DNA of 64,000 bases from contig CAXXXM010000002.1 in the NCBI GenBank assembly GCA_963663265.2, forward strand, positions 930,001-994,000, written 5' to 3'. This document shows positions 8,399-18,900 of this stretch, piece after piece (position 1 is the first letter of the stretch; each line of letters opens with the position of its first letter). This stretch comes from JAEXOD01 sp963663265 (lineage in GTDB: Bacteria > Bacteroidota > Ignavibacteria > Ignavibacteriales > Melioribacteraceae). The translations under genes were made by a program, and so were the position numbers. Under the pieces are notes generated by a model that was not told where the DNA came from, searched no databases, and saw nothing but the letters and a program-made list of their open reading frames with translations.

Positions 8399-9925
8399 AT
8401 GTTAACTAAATTAAAACATGCAGTTAAGCATTCTGCCGTTTATAGTATAAGCAATGTTGCTACTAAAGCAATTGGTATTATTTTATTACCAATTTATACT
8501 GATTATTTTACTCCTGAACAGTATGGTGATTTGGGATTACTACTTATCACCATTACTATAATTTCGCAAGTATTAGTTGCCGGACAAGGACAATCAGTAA
8601 TTCGGTTTAATAATGCAATTGAATATAAAAAAGATAAACGTTCCATCTTTTTTACTTTAACTGTTATGCTTATTAGCATTGTTATCGTTTTTACTTTACT
8701 AAGTGAATTAATACTACCTCAAATAACTCATTTATTTTCTAAACCGGAAGAGTATTATCTTTATTTTCGCATTACAATTTATATTATTTCGTTTACAATT
8801 CTAAATATTCTATTTTTAAACCAACTTCGGGCAGATGAACGTTCTGTGGCGTATTCTTCAATTGGAATATTAAAACTATTAGTTACACTTCTACTTACCA
8901 TTTATCTTATTGTCTTTTTAGAGCAAGGCATTGAAGCCGTTTTATATGGACAGTTGGCAGGTGAAATAATTAATACCATTCTTATTATTCCAATGATGAT
9001 AAAAAAAATGGATTTTAGAATTAATAAGGCTATAATTCCGGAATCATTAAAGTTTGGGTTTCCGTTAATTTTTGGTGCACTCGCTATGAATTTACTTAAC
9101 GGAAGTGATAGATATGTTCTTAAATATTTAGCCGGTGCAAGAGATTTAGGGTTATATGAACTTGGCTATAAAGTTGCCGGTGTGTTAAACATGTTTGTTA
9201 TTATGCCTTTTAGTTTAACTTTATTGCCAATGGCATATAATTATTATAAAAAGGATGGCGATGTTAGGTTTTATTCTAAAATAATGACATATTTTACTTT
9301 TATTTTAGTTTGGGCTGGATTAGCTTTATCTATGTTTAGCAGAGAATTAATAATAATATTTTCTTCAAGCAGCAGCTATTATCCTGCCTATACCGTAGTA
9401 CCATGGATTACATTATCTTATGTGATTTTTGGAATGAGTATGATTACTTCATTGGGAATGTATTTAACAGGAAAAACTAATTCTGTTGCAATAATTAATC
9501 TAATTGCTGCCGGACTTAATCTCGCTCTAAATTTTTGGCTTATACCAAAACTTGGAATGCTTGGTGCCGCAATTGATACATTGGCTGCTTTTGTATTTTT
9601 ATTAATATTTTCGCACATTGCGGGCAACAAACAGTATAAAATTAATTTTGAAATAAAAAAATTAGTATTAATGCTTTTTATTGGTATTAGTTTTTATTTA
9701 TTAAGTACTTACATTGATAATAGTACTTTGTTTGTTAGCATAAGCGTTAAAGTTGTAATCTCTTTCATTTTCCCATTTATTTTAATTCCTTTTAATTTTT
9801 ATGAAGAAAATGAATTAATAACAATTAAAAAAGTTTTTATATCGATTTTACACCCTGTAAAATCAAAAGAAAAATTAATTGACTTATTCTCTAATATTTT
9901 GAATAATAAGGCTAAAAATGAGTAA
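8399..9925 (+). CDS. Wzx-type polysaccharide flippase (MOP superfamily)
   Basis: 508 residues with about 12-14 transmembrane helices. The N-terminus KHSAVYSISNVATKAIGIILLPIYTDYFTPEQYGDLGL is the classic opening of oligosaccharide repeat-unit flippases, with the 'YtdyfTPeqYG' signature between helices 1 and 2. A second landmark is FGFPLIFGALAMNLLNGSDRYVLKYLAG near residue 220, equivalent to the 'fglPl......ll...Dr..l' helix 7 region. It should move undecaprenyl-linked oligosaccharide across the inner membrane. It begins directly at the YfhO stop and its last 8 bases overlap the next gene. No Wzy polymerase is recognisable here unless the YfhO-like gene plays that part. Confidence 0.9.
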   Translation: MLTKLKHAVKHSAVYSISNVATKAIGIILLPIYTDYFTPEQYGDLGLLLITITIISQVLVAGQGQSVIRFNNAIEYKKDKRSIFFTLTVMLISIVIVFTLLSELILPQITHLFSKPEEYYLYFRITIYIISFTILNILFLNQLRADERSVAYSSIGILKLLVTLLLTIYLIVFLEQGIEAVLYGQLAGEIINTILIIPMMIKKMDFRINKAIIPESLKFGFPLIFGALAMNLLNGSDRYVLKYLAGARDLGLYELGYKVAGVLNMFVIMPFSLTLLPMAYNYYKKDGDVRFYSKIMTYFTFILVWAGLALSMFSRELIIIFSSSSSYYPAYTVVPWITLSYVIFGMSMITSLGMYLTGKTNSVAIINLIAAGLNLALNFWLIPKLGMLGAAIDTLAAFVFLLIFSHIAGNKQYKINFEIKKLVLMLFIGISFYLLSTYIDNSTLFVSISVKVVISFIFPFILIPFNFYEENELITIKKVFISILHPVKSKEKLIDLFSNILNNKAKNE

Positions 9926-10568
9926 ACCGATTCGTAATGTTGTTTGGAAATTGTTAAATTCTGTAAATCTTGGTGGTATTGTTCAACTTTATATTAATAG
10001 TGCAATTAAAGATGATGGTTGGTTTAAAAGCTATAAAACAAAACAAGCTGTTAACAAAAACGGCGAACCTATTCCTTGGTGTACATATCCATTTACTAAG
10101 TTTATTGAACCTCGCTTAAATAAAAATTTAACAGCATTTGAGTACGGAAGTGGCAATTCGACTCTTTGGTTCTCCAAAAGAATAAAAAATATTACTTCTG
10201 TTGAAAACGATAAAGGATGGTATGACTTAGTTAAAACTAAATTACCTGGTAATTGTAAAATTATATATCACAAATTAGAATATCATAGTGACTATGCTAA
10301 AGAAATATCAAACCACAATACTAAGTTTGATATTGTTATTATTGATGGTAGAGATAGAAATTACTGTGCAGAGTTAGCCCCTCAATACTTAAGTGATAAT
10401 GGGGTTATATTTTTTGACAATGCTAATTTAAAAAATTACGAGTTAGGTGTTAGTGGTTTACTAAATAAAGGATTTAAGAAATTAGATTTTTGGGGTATTT
10501 CTCCCGTTACTGCTCATTCTACATGTACATGCATTTTTTATAGAACAAATAACTGCTTAAATATTTAA
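9918..10568 (+). CDS. Class I SAM-dependent methyltransferase-like protein
   Basis: 216 residues. The glycine-rich SAM-binding motif is FEYGSGNST (74-82), followed by a strand ending in ITSVEND (acidic residue for the ribose) and motif II FDIVIIDGRDR near 135-146, then GVIFFDNA. The fold is that of Rossmann methyltransferases found in surface-polysaccharide clusters. N-terminal residues 1-60 contain no transmembrane helix but include a conserved-looking PIPWCTYPF segment. Target unknown; it might modify a sugar of the repeat unit. It overlaps the flippase by 8 bp and shares one base (TAATG) with the next gene, which supports coupled translation. Confidence 0.75.
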   Translation: MSKPIRNVVWKLLNSVNLGGIVQLYINSAIKDDGWFKSYKTKQAVNKNGEPIPWCTYPFTKFIEPRLNKNLTAFEYGSGNSTLWFSKRIKNITSVENDKGWYDLVKTKLPGNCKIIYHKLEYHSDYAKEISNHNTKFDIVIIDGRDRNYCAELAPQYLSDNGVIFFDNANLKNYELGVSGLLNKGFKKLDFWGISPVTAHSTCTCIFYRTNNCLNI

Positions 10569-11791
10569 TGAAAGTATTATTTACATTTAATGGACTTCCT
10601 CATTATTATAACTTTGTTTTAAGCCGCTTAAACAGTATTAAAAACATTGATATTAATGTTATAATTCCCGATGTAGCAAATACTACTTTAGGAAAAGGGG
10701 TTCACCAATCAGTCGAAGGAATTGATTTTGTTGTAAATAAACTTCCTGAATATAAGACATATTATAAAAAATATTTTTACAAAGGTTTTCTCAATGCAAT
10801 TCGAGATATAAAACCTGAAATTATTGTGTTTGTCTGGCCTTATAATTTGGCTTTATTGTTTTTCCCTTGGATATTTATTTATCTAAAATTAAAGGGGGTT
10901 AAACTTATTTATAAAGATATTCCATTTTTGTTACCAAAATTTTCAGACGGACTAACAGGAAAAAATTTAGTATTATTAAATGAAGATTTAACACCATTTA
11001 ATTTAACATTAAGTAAAAGGGTTTACTTTATATTTTTTTCTGTGATGAGATTAGTTTATTACCGCTTTTTTGATGCTCATGTAAACTATGTTGAAGATGC
11101 TTTAGACATTTTACCAACCTACTGTGTTAATAAGGAAAGTATATTTATTACATACAATTCCCCAGATACCGATTTACTTTTTAAGGCAAAAGAAGCTGCT
11201 TTAAATATTAAACCACTACTACCTGAATCATCAACAAGAATTATTCATGTAGGACGACTTGTAAAATGGAAGAAGGTTGATTTATTAATCAATGCCATTA
11301 ATAAATTAAAGAAAAATTTTCCAAATATTGAATTAGTTATAATTGGCAGCGGTCCCGAAGAAAGTAATCTGCATTCTCAAGTAAAAGAATTAGGCTTGGG
11401 AAATTGTATTAAATTTGTTGGAGCCGTTTATGATCCTATTCAACTTGGAAGGTATCTACTGGATTCAACAATTTATGTTATAGCCGGAATTGGCGGACTT
11501 TCAATTAATGAAGCAATGTTGTTTGGTAAACCAGTAATTTGTTCGGTTTGCGACGGAACTGAAAAAAAATTAGTTCGTAATAATTATAATGGATTATTTT
11601 TTAATACTGACGACTTAGATGATTTAGCATCTAAGATTGGCTATATTTTAGAAAGCAAAGACAGAATTAAACAATATGGCGAAGCTTCTTTATCAATTAT
11701 TAAAAACGAAGTTAATATTGCTACTGTTCTTAAAGGCTATATAAATGCTTTTAATTTTGTTACCGATAACAAATTTAATGTGGAATTATGA
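10568..11791 (+). CDS. Glycosyltransferase, GT4-like
   Basis: 407 residues in the GT-B fold. The C-terminal half carries the diagnostic group-1 pattern: RIIHVGRLVKWKKVDLL (224-240), LVIIGSGPEE (256-265) and the ExxxxxG[K/R]P donor-site motif SINEAMLFGKPV with E315. The N-terminal acceptor domain starts MKVLFTFNGLPHYY. A hydrophobic segment around residues 92-108 (LALLFFPWIFIYL) and another around 153-165 suggest membrane attachment. Likely adds one sugar to a lipid-linked intermediate in this cluster; donor and acceptor cannot be read. Starts on the last base of the previous stop and overlaps the next gene by ATGA. Confidence 0.85.
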   Translation: MKVLFTFNGLPHYYNFVLSRLNSIKNIDINVIIPDVANTTLGKGVHQSVEGIDFVVNKLPEYKTYYKKYFYKGFLNAIRDIKPEIIVFVWPYNLALLFFPWIFIYLKLKGVKLIYKDIPFLLPKFSDGLTGKNLVLLNEDLTPFNLTLSKRVYFIFFSVMRLVYYRFFDAHVNYVEDALDILPTYCVNKESIFITYNSPDTDLLFKAKEAALNIKPLLPESSTRIIHVGRLVKWKKVDLLINAINKLKKNFPNIELVIIGSGPEESNLHSQVKELGLGNCIKFVGAVYDPIQLGRYLLDSTIYVIAGIGGLSINEAMLFGKPVICSVCDGTEKKLVRNNYNGLFFNTDDLDDLASKIGYILESKDRIKQYGEASLSIIKNEVNIATVLKGYINAFNFVTDNKFNVEL

Positions 11792-12600
11792 GATTATTTT
11801 TAGAAATTTTATTTAGAGAGCCATCCAAATTTTTTAGACAAAAGAACTATACCAAGTTCATGAAAGAGGTTTTAAAATTTGGGAATGCTAAAAGATATAA
11901 AGAAGTAAATTCAAATTTTGGGAATTACAAATTTTACATTCCCGATGCTTTATCTTACGTCTGGCAGTTTAAAGAAATTTTTGTAGACCAAAATTATAAA
12001 TTTAATTCCACTTCTGATTCACCTATAATTATTGATTGTGGTGCTAACATTGGTTTAAGTGTTATATATTTTAACAGCTTGTTCCCTAATGCAAAAATAC
12101 TTGCATTTGAACCGGAGAATAAAATATTTTCTTATCTTGAAAAAAACATTAAAATTAATAACCTTAAGAATATAGAGCTTAATAAAAAGGCAGTATGGAC
12201 TAATAACAATGGTGTTAATTTTTTAAGTGAGGGGGCTGATGGCTCTTCAATTGCAACTACAAAAAGCCATAACACTAACCTTGTTGAGTCAATAAGATTA
12301 AAAGAACTTTTAGAAAACACTAAACATATTGACTTTCTAAAAATGGATATTGAAGGAGCAGAGTATGAGGTTTTATGTGATTGTAAAAATTCTCTTCAAA
12401 ATGTAGACAATATTTTTATTGAGTATCATTCTTATAAAAACAATCAACAAAAACTGAATGAAATTCTAACCATTTTAACCGACAATGGATTTAGATATTT
12501 TATTAAACCCGAAGCCGATAGACCTCAACCATTTATTAACAAAACAAATAAAAACAATCCTGATATGGATTTACAATTGAATATTTTTGGATATAAATGA
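11788..12600 (+). CDS. FkbM-family methyltransferase
   Basis: 270 residues. SAM-binding motif I is IIDCGANIGLS (81-91), followed by ILAFEPE (104-110), a central SEGADGSS, and the FkbM hallmark FLKMDIEGAEYEVL near 183-196. FkbM proteins O-methylate sugars or polyketides and are common in exopolysaccharide clusters. The acidic motif 'D-x-E-G-A-E' is intact, as is the cysteine-containing motif I typical of the family. Overlaps the preceding glycosyltransferase by 4 bp; its TGA ends one base before the next ATG. Confidence 0.85.
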   Translation: MRLFLEILFREPSKFFRQKNYTKFMKEVLKFGNAKRYKEVNSNFGNYKFYIPDALSYVWQFKEIFVDQNYKFNSTSDSPIIIDCGANIGLSVIYFNSLFPNAKILAFEPENKIFSYLEKNIKINNLKNIELNKKAVWTNNNGVNFLSEGADGSSIATTKSHNTNLVESIRLKELLENTKHIDFLKMDIEGAEYEVLCDCKNSLQNVDNIFIEYHSYKNNQQKLNEILTILTDNGFRYFIKPEADRPQPFINKTNKNNPDMDLQLNIFGYK

Positions 12601-12601
12601 A

Positions 12602-13861
12602 ATGAAAATTCTTCACATAAATAATTACGATACACTTGGTGGGGCAAGTAAAGCTTGTTTTGCAATTAACAATGCATTACGTGCTCAAGGGATTGATTCT
12701 GAGATTTTAACACAATCGAAAATAAGCAAGTTGGAATTTGTGAACGAATTTTCAAATACACCCTTTCAAAAGATTACTCGTTTTTTTAGAATTGGACTTG
12801 ATTTAACCGCAATAAAATTGTTTACTCATCCTGAAATGGGAAGATTCTCTTTCCCCTATTTAGGGGTTGATATTTCAAAACATCCAAAAGTTATTGAAGC
12901 TGATATTTTACATTTTCATTGGATCAATGGTGGATTTTTTTCTTTGGACACCCTTCAAAAATTAAAAAATCAAAATAAAAAAATTGTTTGGACTTTTCAC
13001 GATATGTGGGCTTTTACAGGTGGTTGTCATTATACCGGAGGCTGCAATAAATTTACAACCGAATGCAAGTTTTGTCCATATCTTAAAAAGTCATCAGAAA
13101 TAGATTTATCAAATAAAATATTCAATCAGAAAAAATCGCTTTTTGAAAACTTTGATATAAATATTGTAACTTGCAGCAACTGGCTTGCAAATGAAACCCA
13201 AAAAAGTCAGTTATTAAAGGACAAAAAAACAACCGCTATTCCTAATCCAATTGATATAAACACTTTTTTCCCTTTCGATAAAACAGAAGTTCGTAAACAA
13301 TTAAATCTTGCTCCTAACAAAAAATATATATTGTTTGGAACGATGACACTTGCAGACAAACGAAAGGGTTTATACTATTTATTAGAGAGTTTAAATAGAT
13401 TATGGAACACCTCAAGTTCAGGGAATGATAACATTGAAGTTTTAATCTTTGGTTCTTCAAAAAATACAGATGAATTAAAAATCCCGTTTAAAACAACTTC
13501 GTTTGGACGAATTTCAGACACTAAACTATTGGCAAAAATATATAGTGCTGCCGATGTTTTTATTGCCCCATCGTTGGAAGATAATTTACCGAATACTGTA
13601 ATGGAATCTCTTTCATGTGGAACTCCCGTTGCCGCTTTTGATATTGGCGGTATGAGTGATATGATTGTTGATAGAGAAAACGGATACTTAGCAAAACCAG
13701 AATCTGTGGAAAGTTTAACTGAGGCAATTATTTGGATTTTAAGCGATAGAGAACGATTGTTGGCACTTAATAATAAAGCCCGTAATAAGGTTATTACGAG
13801 CTTTACAAATGAAATAGTTGCAACAAAGTATATAAATCTTTATAAAAGCATTCTAAAATAA
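12602..13861 (+). CDS. Glycosyltransferase, GT4-like (WcaC-type N-terminus)
   Basis: About 419 residues. The N-terminal domain has HINNYDTLGGASKACF (the 'GGA..A' loop), ILHFHWINGGFF, and the cysteine-containing HDMWAFTGGCHYTGGC followed by CKFCP, a signature of colanic-acid WcaC-like transferases, perhaps binding a metal. The C-terminal domain has PNPIDINTF, DVFIAPSLEDNLPNTVMESLSCGTPV with the donor-site glutamate, and NGYLAKPES. I chose the ATG at 12602, one base after the previous stop, over a TTG at 12587 inside the upstream gene. Last gene of the polysaccharide operon; it abuts the convergent L,D-transpeptidase gene with no spacer. Confidence 0.85.
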   Translation: MKILHINNYDTLGGASKACFAINNALRAQGIDSEILTQSKISKLEFVNEFSNTPFQKITRFFRIGLDLTAIKLFTHPEMGRFSFPYLGVDISKHPKVIEADILHFHWINGGFFSLDTLQKLKNQNKKIVWTFHDMWAFTGGCHYTGGCNKFTTECKFCPYLKKSSEIDLSNKIFNQKKSLFENFDINIVTCSNWLANETQKSQLLKDKKTTAIPNPIDINTFFPFDKTEVRKQLNLAPNKKYILFGTMTLADKRKGLYYLLESLNRLWNTSSSGNDNIEVLIFGSSKNTDELKIPFKTTSFGRISDTKLLAKIYSAADVFIAPSLEDNLPNTVMESLSCGTPVAAFDIGGMSDMIVDRENGYLAKPESVESLTEAIIWILSDRERLLALNNKARNKVITSFTNEIVATKYINLYKSILK

Positions 13862-14497
13862 TTACTTTATAAAAACATAATCTCCTTTTTTAACAAATTC
13901 ATATAGTTCTACAATATCGGTATTTATCATTCTCACACAACCATGACTTGCAGGGGTCCCAATATCAGCTTCATTGTTTGTGCCATGTATATAAATTCCT
14001 CTTTGAAAGGCATCAACACTTTTCCCCGCTTTATTTTTACCTTTATTAATTCCTTTTTCTTGACCATCTAATATAATAACCCGGGTAAGTACATCATCTC
14101 TAATATTTTTAGGGTAACTCCCTTTTTCAGTATAAATTGTTGCTTTTTTACCCATATCCCTTTTCCATTTAAATATTTCTCCAACAGGTGCATTGTCGCC
14201 AATTTTATCCACAATTCTTAGAACCCCTAATGGAGTTTTTAATGAGCCTTTTACTGCTCCATATTCAGAGCCTGCTGCTCCGGTACTAATGGGATACATT
14301 TTTTTTATTTCATTCTTTTCTATAAAAAACATTTTTTGAGTTTCAACATTAACATATAACAATCGATTTATCTTTCCATAATCCCTGCTCAAGGAGTCTA
14401 TAATTTGGACAATTTCATCATTTTTACTAATATCTTTTTGGGCATAATTTATGCCCGTTAAAAGAAATAGCATTATAATACACATTAGTTTATTCAT
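13862..14497 (-). CDS. L,D-transpeptidase (YkuD domain)
   Basis: 211 residues: signal peptide (1-20, ending NYAQ), a linker, and a YkuD domain from about residue 43 to the end. The catalytic motif is complete: H171 in YIHGTN and S184-H185-G186-C187-V-R189, with Cys187 as nucleophile. Such enzymes form 3-3 peptidoglycan cross-links or attach proteins to peptidoglycan in the periplasm. No LysM or peptidoglycan-binding module is present. It follows the nucleoside phosphorylase gene by 15 bp and probably shares its transcript. Its stop codon directly abuts the convergent glycosyltransferase stop. Confidence 0.92.
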   Translation of the reverse strand: MNKLMCIIMLFLLTGINYAQKDISKNDEIVQIIDSLSRDYGKINRLLYVNVETQKMFFIEKNEIKKMYPISTGAAGSEYGAVKGSLKTPLGVLRIVDKIGDNAPVGEIFKWKRDMGKKATIYTEKGSYPKNIRDDVLTRVIILDGQEKGINKGKNKAGKSVDAFQRGIYIHGTNNEADIGTPASHGCVRMINTDIVELYEFVKKGDYVFIK

Positions 14498-14512
14498 TAA
14501 ACAATCAGCTCT

Positions 14513-15829
14513 TTAAGATATAACTTTATGAATTAATTTAGCTTTTTTACATTTCTTTTCCGAAATAAGCAAAGCATTTACTACTTTATTACTGTTAGCA
14601 ACCGTAAGCTTTTTGTTTGAATGTAATTCGGCAATAACATCACCTTCTTTTATATAATCCCCAATTTCAGGATAGAAAATTATTCCGGCAGCCGGATCAA
14701 TAACATCTTCTTTTTTCAATCTGCCTGCTCCAAGTTCAAGTGATGCCATTCCTATTTCGTAAGTATCAACAGCATGTAAATATCCTGTTACTTTAGATTT
14801 TACTTTTACAATATATTTACATTTTGGATATTGTTCCGGATTTAGAATGTAATCAACATCTCCTCCCTGAAGTTTTACTATTTCAACAAATTTATCAAAA
14901 GCTTTACCATTTTCTATCAATTCTTTTGCTTTATTAATTCCATCTTCAATGGACTCCGCCTTTTCACCTAAATAAATCATTGTCCCGGCAAGCTGCAAAC
15001 ATAAATCAGTTAGATAACCTTTGCTTTCACCTTTAAGTATTTGAATACTTTCAAGCACTTCAAACCAGTTTCCAATATACTTACCCAATGGCTGATTCAT
15101 ATCAGTTATTAAAGCAACCACTTTTTTGTTAAATGCCTTTGCGGTATCAATTAACGAAACCGCTAAATTTTCAGCATCTTTTAAGCTTTTCATAAATGCA
15201 CCTGAACCTGTTTTAACATCCAAAACAAGTGCATCAATCCCTTCAGCCAACTTTTTACTCATTATGCTTCCTGTAATCAAGGGAATTGATTCAACTGTAG
15301 CAGTTACATCTCGCAAAGCATAAATTAATTTATCAGCAGGAGCAATTTCTTTTGTCTGACCGATTAAAACCATCTTTGCCTTTTTTAATACCTCTTTGTA
15401 TTCTCTTAAATCAAGATTAACATTAAAACCCGGAATTGCTTCAAGTTTATCCAAAGTACCCCCTGTATGTCCTAAGCCTCTACCTGAAATCATTGGAATA
15501 TATACTCCGGCAGCCGCTGCAATAGGTGCAATTATTAGCGATGTTTTATCACCTACTCCACCTGTTGAGTGCTTATCTACCTTCACTCCTTTTATTTTGT
15601 TAAGGTTTACAATATCACCCGAATATAACATTGCCTTTGTAAGAGCAGATGTTTCTTCTTTATTTAAGCCGTTTATAAAAGCCGCCATCAAAAAAGCTGA
15701 AAACTGGTAATCCGGTATTTTCTCTTTTGCATAATTATCAACTAAATATATTATTTCTTCATTTGTTAACGAGTGTTTTTCTCTCTTTTTTCTTATAAGT
15801 TCAACAACATTATAGCTGGGTGTTTTCAT
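14513..15829 (-). CDS. pdp/deoA: Pyrimidine-nucleoside / thymidine phosphorylase
   Basis: 438 residues, the normal length of this family. The family signature K-H-S-T-G-G-V-G-D-K-T-S spans 86-97 and supplies phosphate contacts; further landmarks are MISGRGLGHTGGTLDKLE (near 115-130), ITGSIMSKKLAEG and VLDVKTGSGAFMK. The enzyme phosphorolyses thymidine, deoxyuridine or uridine to base and pentose-1-phosphate in the cytoplasm. Sequence alone does not settle whether it is Pdp (uridine and thymidine) or DeoA (thymidine). C-terminal domain with GDVIAELHS is the usual barrel-sandwich region. Upstream gene of a likely two-gene unit with the L,D-transpeptidase. Confidence 0.93.
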   Translation of the reverse strand: MKTPSYNVVELIRKKREKHSLTNEEIIYLVDNYAKEKIPDYQFSAFLMAAFINGLNKEETSALTKAMLYSGDIVNLNKIKGVKVDKHSTGGVGDKTSLIIAPIAAAAGVYIPMISGRGLGHTGGTLDKLEAIPGFNVNLDLREYKEVLKKAKMVLIGQTKEIAPADKLIYALRDVTATVESIPLITGSIMSKKLAEGIDALVLDVKTGSGAFMKSLKDAENLAVSLIDTAKAFNKKVVALITDMNQPLGKYIGNWFEVLESIQILKGESKGYLTDLCLQLAGTMIYLGEKAESIEDGINKAKELIENGKAFDKFVEIVKLQGGDVDYILNPEQYPKCKYIVKVKSKVTGYLHAVDTYEIGMASLELGAGRLKKEDVIDPAAGIIFYPEIGDYIKEGDVIAELHSNKKLTVANSNKVVNALLISEKKCKKAKLIHKVIS

Positions 15830-15956
15830 AATATTCTACCTTGTTTGTTTTTATAATTTAAAGATAAATGTTAGCTAATAAAAAGCCAAATTTATATTCT
15901 TTATTTCATTGTAATTTTTTATTTTAGGGAATAGTTTAAACAAAAAAGAGTCATTA

Positions 15957-18900
15957 ATGTCTAAATCATATTCTAATGTAATTTTTAATGATATTTTAGA
16001 AAGCATTTCCAAAATTTACTCAGCCAACAACATGCTATCTCTGGAATATAAAATGTTGTTAGATAATTTAAGTTACATGATATTAATTACTGATGAAGAT
16101 GATAAGATTATTTACTTAAACAATAAGGTAAAAAAATTCTTCTTTACAAACATACAGCTCGACTTAATTGGCAAAAAAACAAGTTGTTTTTACGAACTCA
16201 ACAAATCCGACAAACCTAATTGGTATACTTTTGGCAAACAAAAACTTAATATTAGCCATTCTTCTGAATATATATTTGGCGAAAAATTTTATATCAGTTT
16301 TTATACTAAAGAAATTACAAATGGAACTAAAAAAGAATTTTTATCATTAATAACTGCCGAAATGTTAGGAAGAGAATACTTATCTACTGCGGATTTATTA
16401 AATGAATACAAAGCCGTGTGGGATATCTCTTTTGACAGCATGCGTATATTAGATGAAGAAGGTAAATTTATTGCTGTTAATAAATCTTTCTGTAAATTAA
16501 TTGAAAAATCTTCTGACGAATTAATTGGTAAAGATTATACTTATATTTATTCTAATGAAGATTCACAACCCAGCATAATTTTTGAATTAGTAGATGTACG
16601 ACCTGTATTTGAACGCGAGGTTGTTCTTTGGAATGGCAAAAAATTTTGGTTTGAAATTATTAGCAAAATTATAACCTACAAAACCGGTGACAAAGTTGTT
16701 TTAAGCATTTTTAAGAACATTACTGATAGCAAAAACGCTATTTCTAAATTGCAAGAAAGCGAAGCTAAATTTAAGGAAATGACAGATTTGCTACCCCAAA
16801 TTATTTTTGAAACAGATGCAAACGGCTTTTTAACATATTGTAATAAATACTCTCGCTTACTCTTTAACATCGATCTCAATAGGGACATATCGTCCTTAAA
16901 TATTTTACAATTCATTGCCGATAAAGACAAAGCACGTGCTAAAGAAAATATTTCTAAAAAATATGATAAAAGTGCAAATTCCAACAACGAGTATTCTTTA
17001 GTTACTCCGGAAGGGAACAGTTTCCCTGTTATTATATTTTCTTCACTTATTGTTAAAGATGATAAGCCTGTTGGTCTTAGAGGAATAATTATTGATATTA
17101 GTGAAAGAAAAAGGCTGGAAGATTCCATCAGAAAAAGCGAAAGTTTGTATAAAGGGATTATTGACACATCCCCAGATGGCATCTCACTTTTAGATATTGA
17201 CGGCAACATTATTTTCTCCAACAATAGAAAAGCTCAAATGTTTGGGTATTCTTCGCCTAATGACTTAATTGGAATTAATGCTTTTTCTTTTATTGATAAT
17301 GAGTTTTTACCTTTAGTTAATGAAAATTACTTTAAATTACTAAAAACCGGTTTTGTAGAGAACCTGCAGTTTAAGTGTGCTAAAAAAGATGGGACTCTCT
17401 TTTGGGTTGAGTTCCGTGCCCGCCTAATCTATGATAAAAACAACAAGCCACTTAATATTATGTATGTGGTTACCGATATCTCAAATAAGATTCTTGCTCA
17501 AGAAGAATCAAGACTAAATGAACTAAGGCTTGAAACACTTATTAAACTAAATAAATTAATTGATACAACTGAAACTGTAATTTCTGATTTTGTATTAAAA
17601 GAAGCCGCATTACAAACTAACAGCGAATTTGGTTACATTGTTATTTTCGACAATAACAGTTCTATTGTTAGTATTAGGTTTTTTGAACATTCAAATTATT
17701 TTAACATTCCCCTTGAAGAAATTAATAATGTTCTCTCAAATAAGTCTTCATTTTGGAATTCCTCAATAAATTTTTTCGTCCCTTTAATTGAAAACGATTT
17801 AGCTTCAAATTTATCAACAGCAGCAACTATACCCGGTACAAACATTATTGTTAGAAAAATATTGAGTGTGCCGATATTTGAAAATGGAAAAACCAATTTT
17901 ATTATTGGTGTATTAAATAAAAAAACAGATTATTCCGATTTAGACAAAAATCACATTTCTCTTTTAGCATCGGGGCTGTTACATTCCATGCAGCTAAATA
18001 AGAGTGAAAGACAATTACGCACACTTAGAAAGGCAATTGAACAAAATCCTTCTATTATTGTTATTACTTCCCCTAATGGTGATATTGAATATACAAATCC
18101 AAAGTTTTCTGAAATAACAGGGTACTCTTTTGATGAAGCAATTGGACTAAATCCAAGAATACTAAAAAGTGAATACACATCAATTGAAGTATACAAAGAT
18201 TTATGGAATACAGTTTTATCAGGGCATATTTGGAGCGGGGAATTTATTAATAAAAAGAAAGATGGCACCCTCTATTGGGCAAGTATTCAAATTTCTCCTA
18301 TTATTAATGAACAAGAAACAATTACTAATTTGTTAGCAATCCAACAAGATATTACCGAAAAAAAATCAATTGAACAGCAACTGATTGAAGCTAAAGAAAA
18401 AGCTGAAAAGTCGGAAAAGCTAAAATCCGAGTTTTTAGCCCAAATGTCCCACGAAATACGAACACCTATCAATGTAATTCTAAGTTTCTCAAGTTTAATT
18501 AAAGAAGAGATTGGGGCATTCTTAAATGATGACCTAAAGTCAAGTTTTAATATTATGACTCGTGCCGGTGAAAGAATTATCAGAACAATTGATTTAATTC
18601 TTAATATGAGTGAATTGCAAACCGGCACTTATGATTTCCAATCCAGAGAGATAAACTTGCGACATGAAATTATTGACCCGTTGATTCTTGAATATTCAAA
18701 GTTTGCGAAAGATAAAGGATTGGAATTGGTATTTAATTGCATGACTGAACAAGTTACTATTAATGGAGATGAATACTCTGTTTCTCAGATTTTTGCCAAT
18801 CTTTTAGATAATGCAATTAAGTTTACAGAATTTGGCAGAATAACCATTAATCTTAACGTGAATGCTAATAATATATATGTTGAAATGATTGATACCGGTA

